A DNA stretch of 6,082 nt, taken from contig JAUVYD010000099.1 in NCBI GenBank assembly GCA_030603265.1, positions 1 to 6,082 on the forward strand. Direction: 5' to 3'. The notes under the pieces are model-generated. The model was given only the letters and a program-made list of their open reading frames with translations. It had not been told where the DNA came from and did not search any database. Positions within the stretch are counted from its first letter, which is position 1, and every line of letters begins with the position of its first letter. Shown here in pieces: positions 5,512-6,082 of the stretch. Source of the stretch: Dehalococcoidia bacterium. Lineage in GTDB: Bacteria > Chloroflexota > Dehalococcoidia > GIF9 > AB-539-J10. The position numbers and the translations under genes are program-made.

Positions 5512-6082
5512 GGGTTTCCACCTTGACGCACTCGTACTTCTGCAGGATGAAGACCACCAATGTGTAGTAGCTGTAGAAGAGATACTCGATCAGAGCCTCG
5601 TCCTTCAGGACTATCTTGTCGGTCTCGTGGTGCCGGATTGTGTAGGTATTGGCGAGTTCGGTCAGTCTGCGGAGGTGCTGGTCGAAATGTGAACAGATGT
5701 CGGTCGATTCCGATAGCCTAGCGAGTACCTGTTTGACGCTCGTCTTCTTGTCGGTGTTCTCGAGTGTCTTGACCCGTTCGTAGGCATCAACGATGCAATT
5801 CAGCCCCTCCATTTTTCTCCCTCCGGATCGATCTCGGAAGGCCTCCAGTGCCCTGTGGAGAAGACTCAACAGGTGCGCATCCTCAGTCCTGAAGTCCACC
5901 GTGGCGAACCTGGATTCCATGACTTGTGAATCGACACGCTCAACCACTCCCCTGCGCAGAACGTAGGGATGATGAAAGCGCCTCAGCATCGCATTCACTT
6001 CGACGGTGTAGTCGTATCGGCCAAGTCCTACGTCGTAGGCCGTGGGGTGGTAGCCTCCGCAGTAGCTGTGGTACCACTGTTT
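5495..6082 (-). CDS. AbiJ-like / HEPN-type abortive-infection family protein, 5' end outside window
   Basis: The minus-strand frame is open from the right edge (6082) to TAG at 5497-5495, giving 195 C-terminal residues. A GTG at 5998 is not needed as the start, because the frame continues upstream without a stop and reads as plausible protein (WYHSYCGGYHPTAYDVG). Visible residues, numbered from the edge: a VNAMLRRF...YVLRRGVVERV segment at about 29-50, like the end of AbiJ N-terminal-type domains, then an all-helical C-terminal domain. That domain has HRALEAFRDRSGGRKMEGLNCIVDAYERVKTL at about 76-107, a charged DKKTSVKQVL stretch, and ELANTYTIRHHETDKI at about 143-157. From recall of the family, LTxIGNxxRIRHxETxK followed by a hydrophobic YLFYxxxxLV helix typifies AbiJ-like C-terminal domains related to HEPN nucleases. 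Arg150 and His151/152 would be the candidate active residues. It is convergent with the R-M gene, which fits a defence cluster. Toxicity and partner are unknown. Confidence 0.6.
   Translation of the reverse strand, partial: KQWYHSYCGGYHPTAYDVGLGRYDYTVEVNAMLRRFHHPYVLRRGVVERVDSQVMESRFATVDFRTEDAHLLSLLHRALEAFRDRSGGRKMEGLNCIVDAYERVKTLENTDKKTSVKQVLARLSESTDICSHFDQHLRRLTELANTYTIRHHETDKIVLKDEALIEYLFYSYYTLVVFILQKYECVKVETRQQEP

Overview
The window is GC-rich bacterial DNA, mostly tightly coding, with one long gene-poor stretch at about 1477-2098. GTG starts, an enolase gene in a short operon, and two -10 boxes each ending exactly 7 nt before an ATG (the layout of leaderless mRNAs) fit a high-GC bacterium of actinobacterial or Chloroflexi-like type. 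The sequence alone does not fix the phylum.

Left part (1-1476, minus strand): a two-gene housekeeping operon. A LOG/TIGR00725-family nucleotide-binding protein (997-1476) is followed 6 nt after its stop codon by enolase (eno). The eno C-terminal quarter lies outside the window. The enolase Shine-Dalgarno sequence sits in the last codons of the upstream gene.

Middle (about 1477-2098): a long stretch with no recognisable large gene. It holds a clear miniature inverted-repeat element (about 163 bp, 12-bp perfect terminal inverted repeats, flanked on both sides by CTAG), a hairpin, a candidate 42-codon small ORF with a strong Shine-Dalgarno, and, at the right end, a perfect TATAAT box.

Right part (2099-6082): what looks like the start of a defence region. 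The TATAAT box directs transcription into a 38-codon Cys/Arg-rich small ORF that begins about where the transcript should start. It ends 1 nt before the GTG start of a 1030-residue single-chain type ISP-like restriction-modification enzyme: PD-(D/E)xK nuclease, helical spacer, N6-adenine methyltransferase and target-recognition domain, with no helicase. Convergent to it, and running off the right edge, is the C-terminal part of a protein resembling AbiJ-type/HEPN abortive-infection proteins. The R-M enzyme would cut and modify DNA; the Abi-like protein would be an independent or back-up toxin-type defence. The small upstream ORF is the least explained element and may set R-M expression by translational coupling. 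Two genes, eno and the Abi-like gene, are cut by the window edges.
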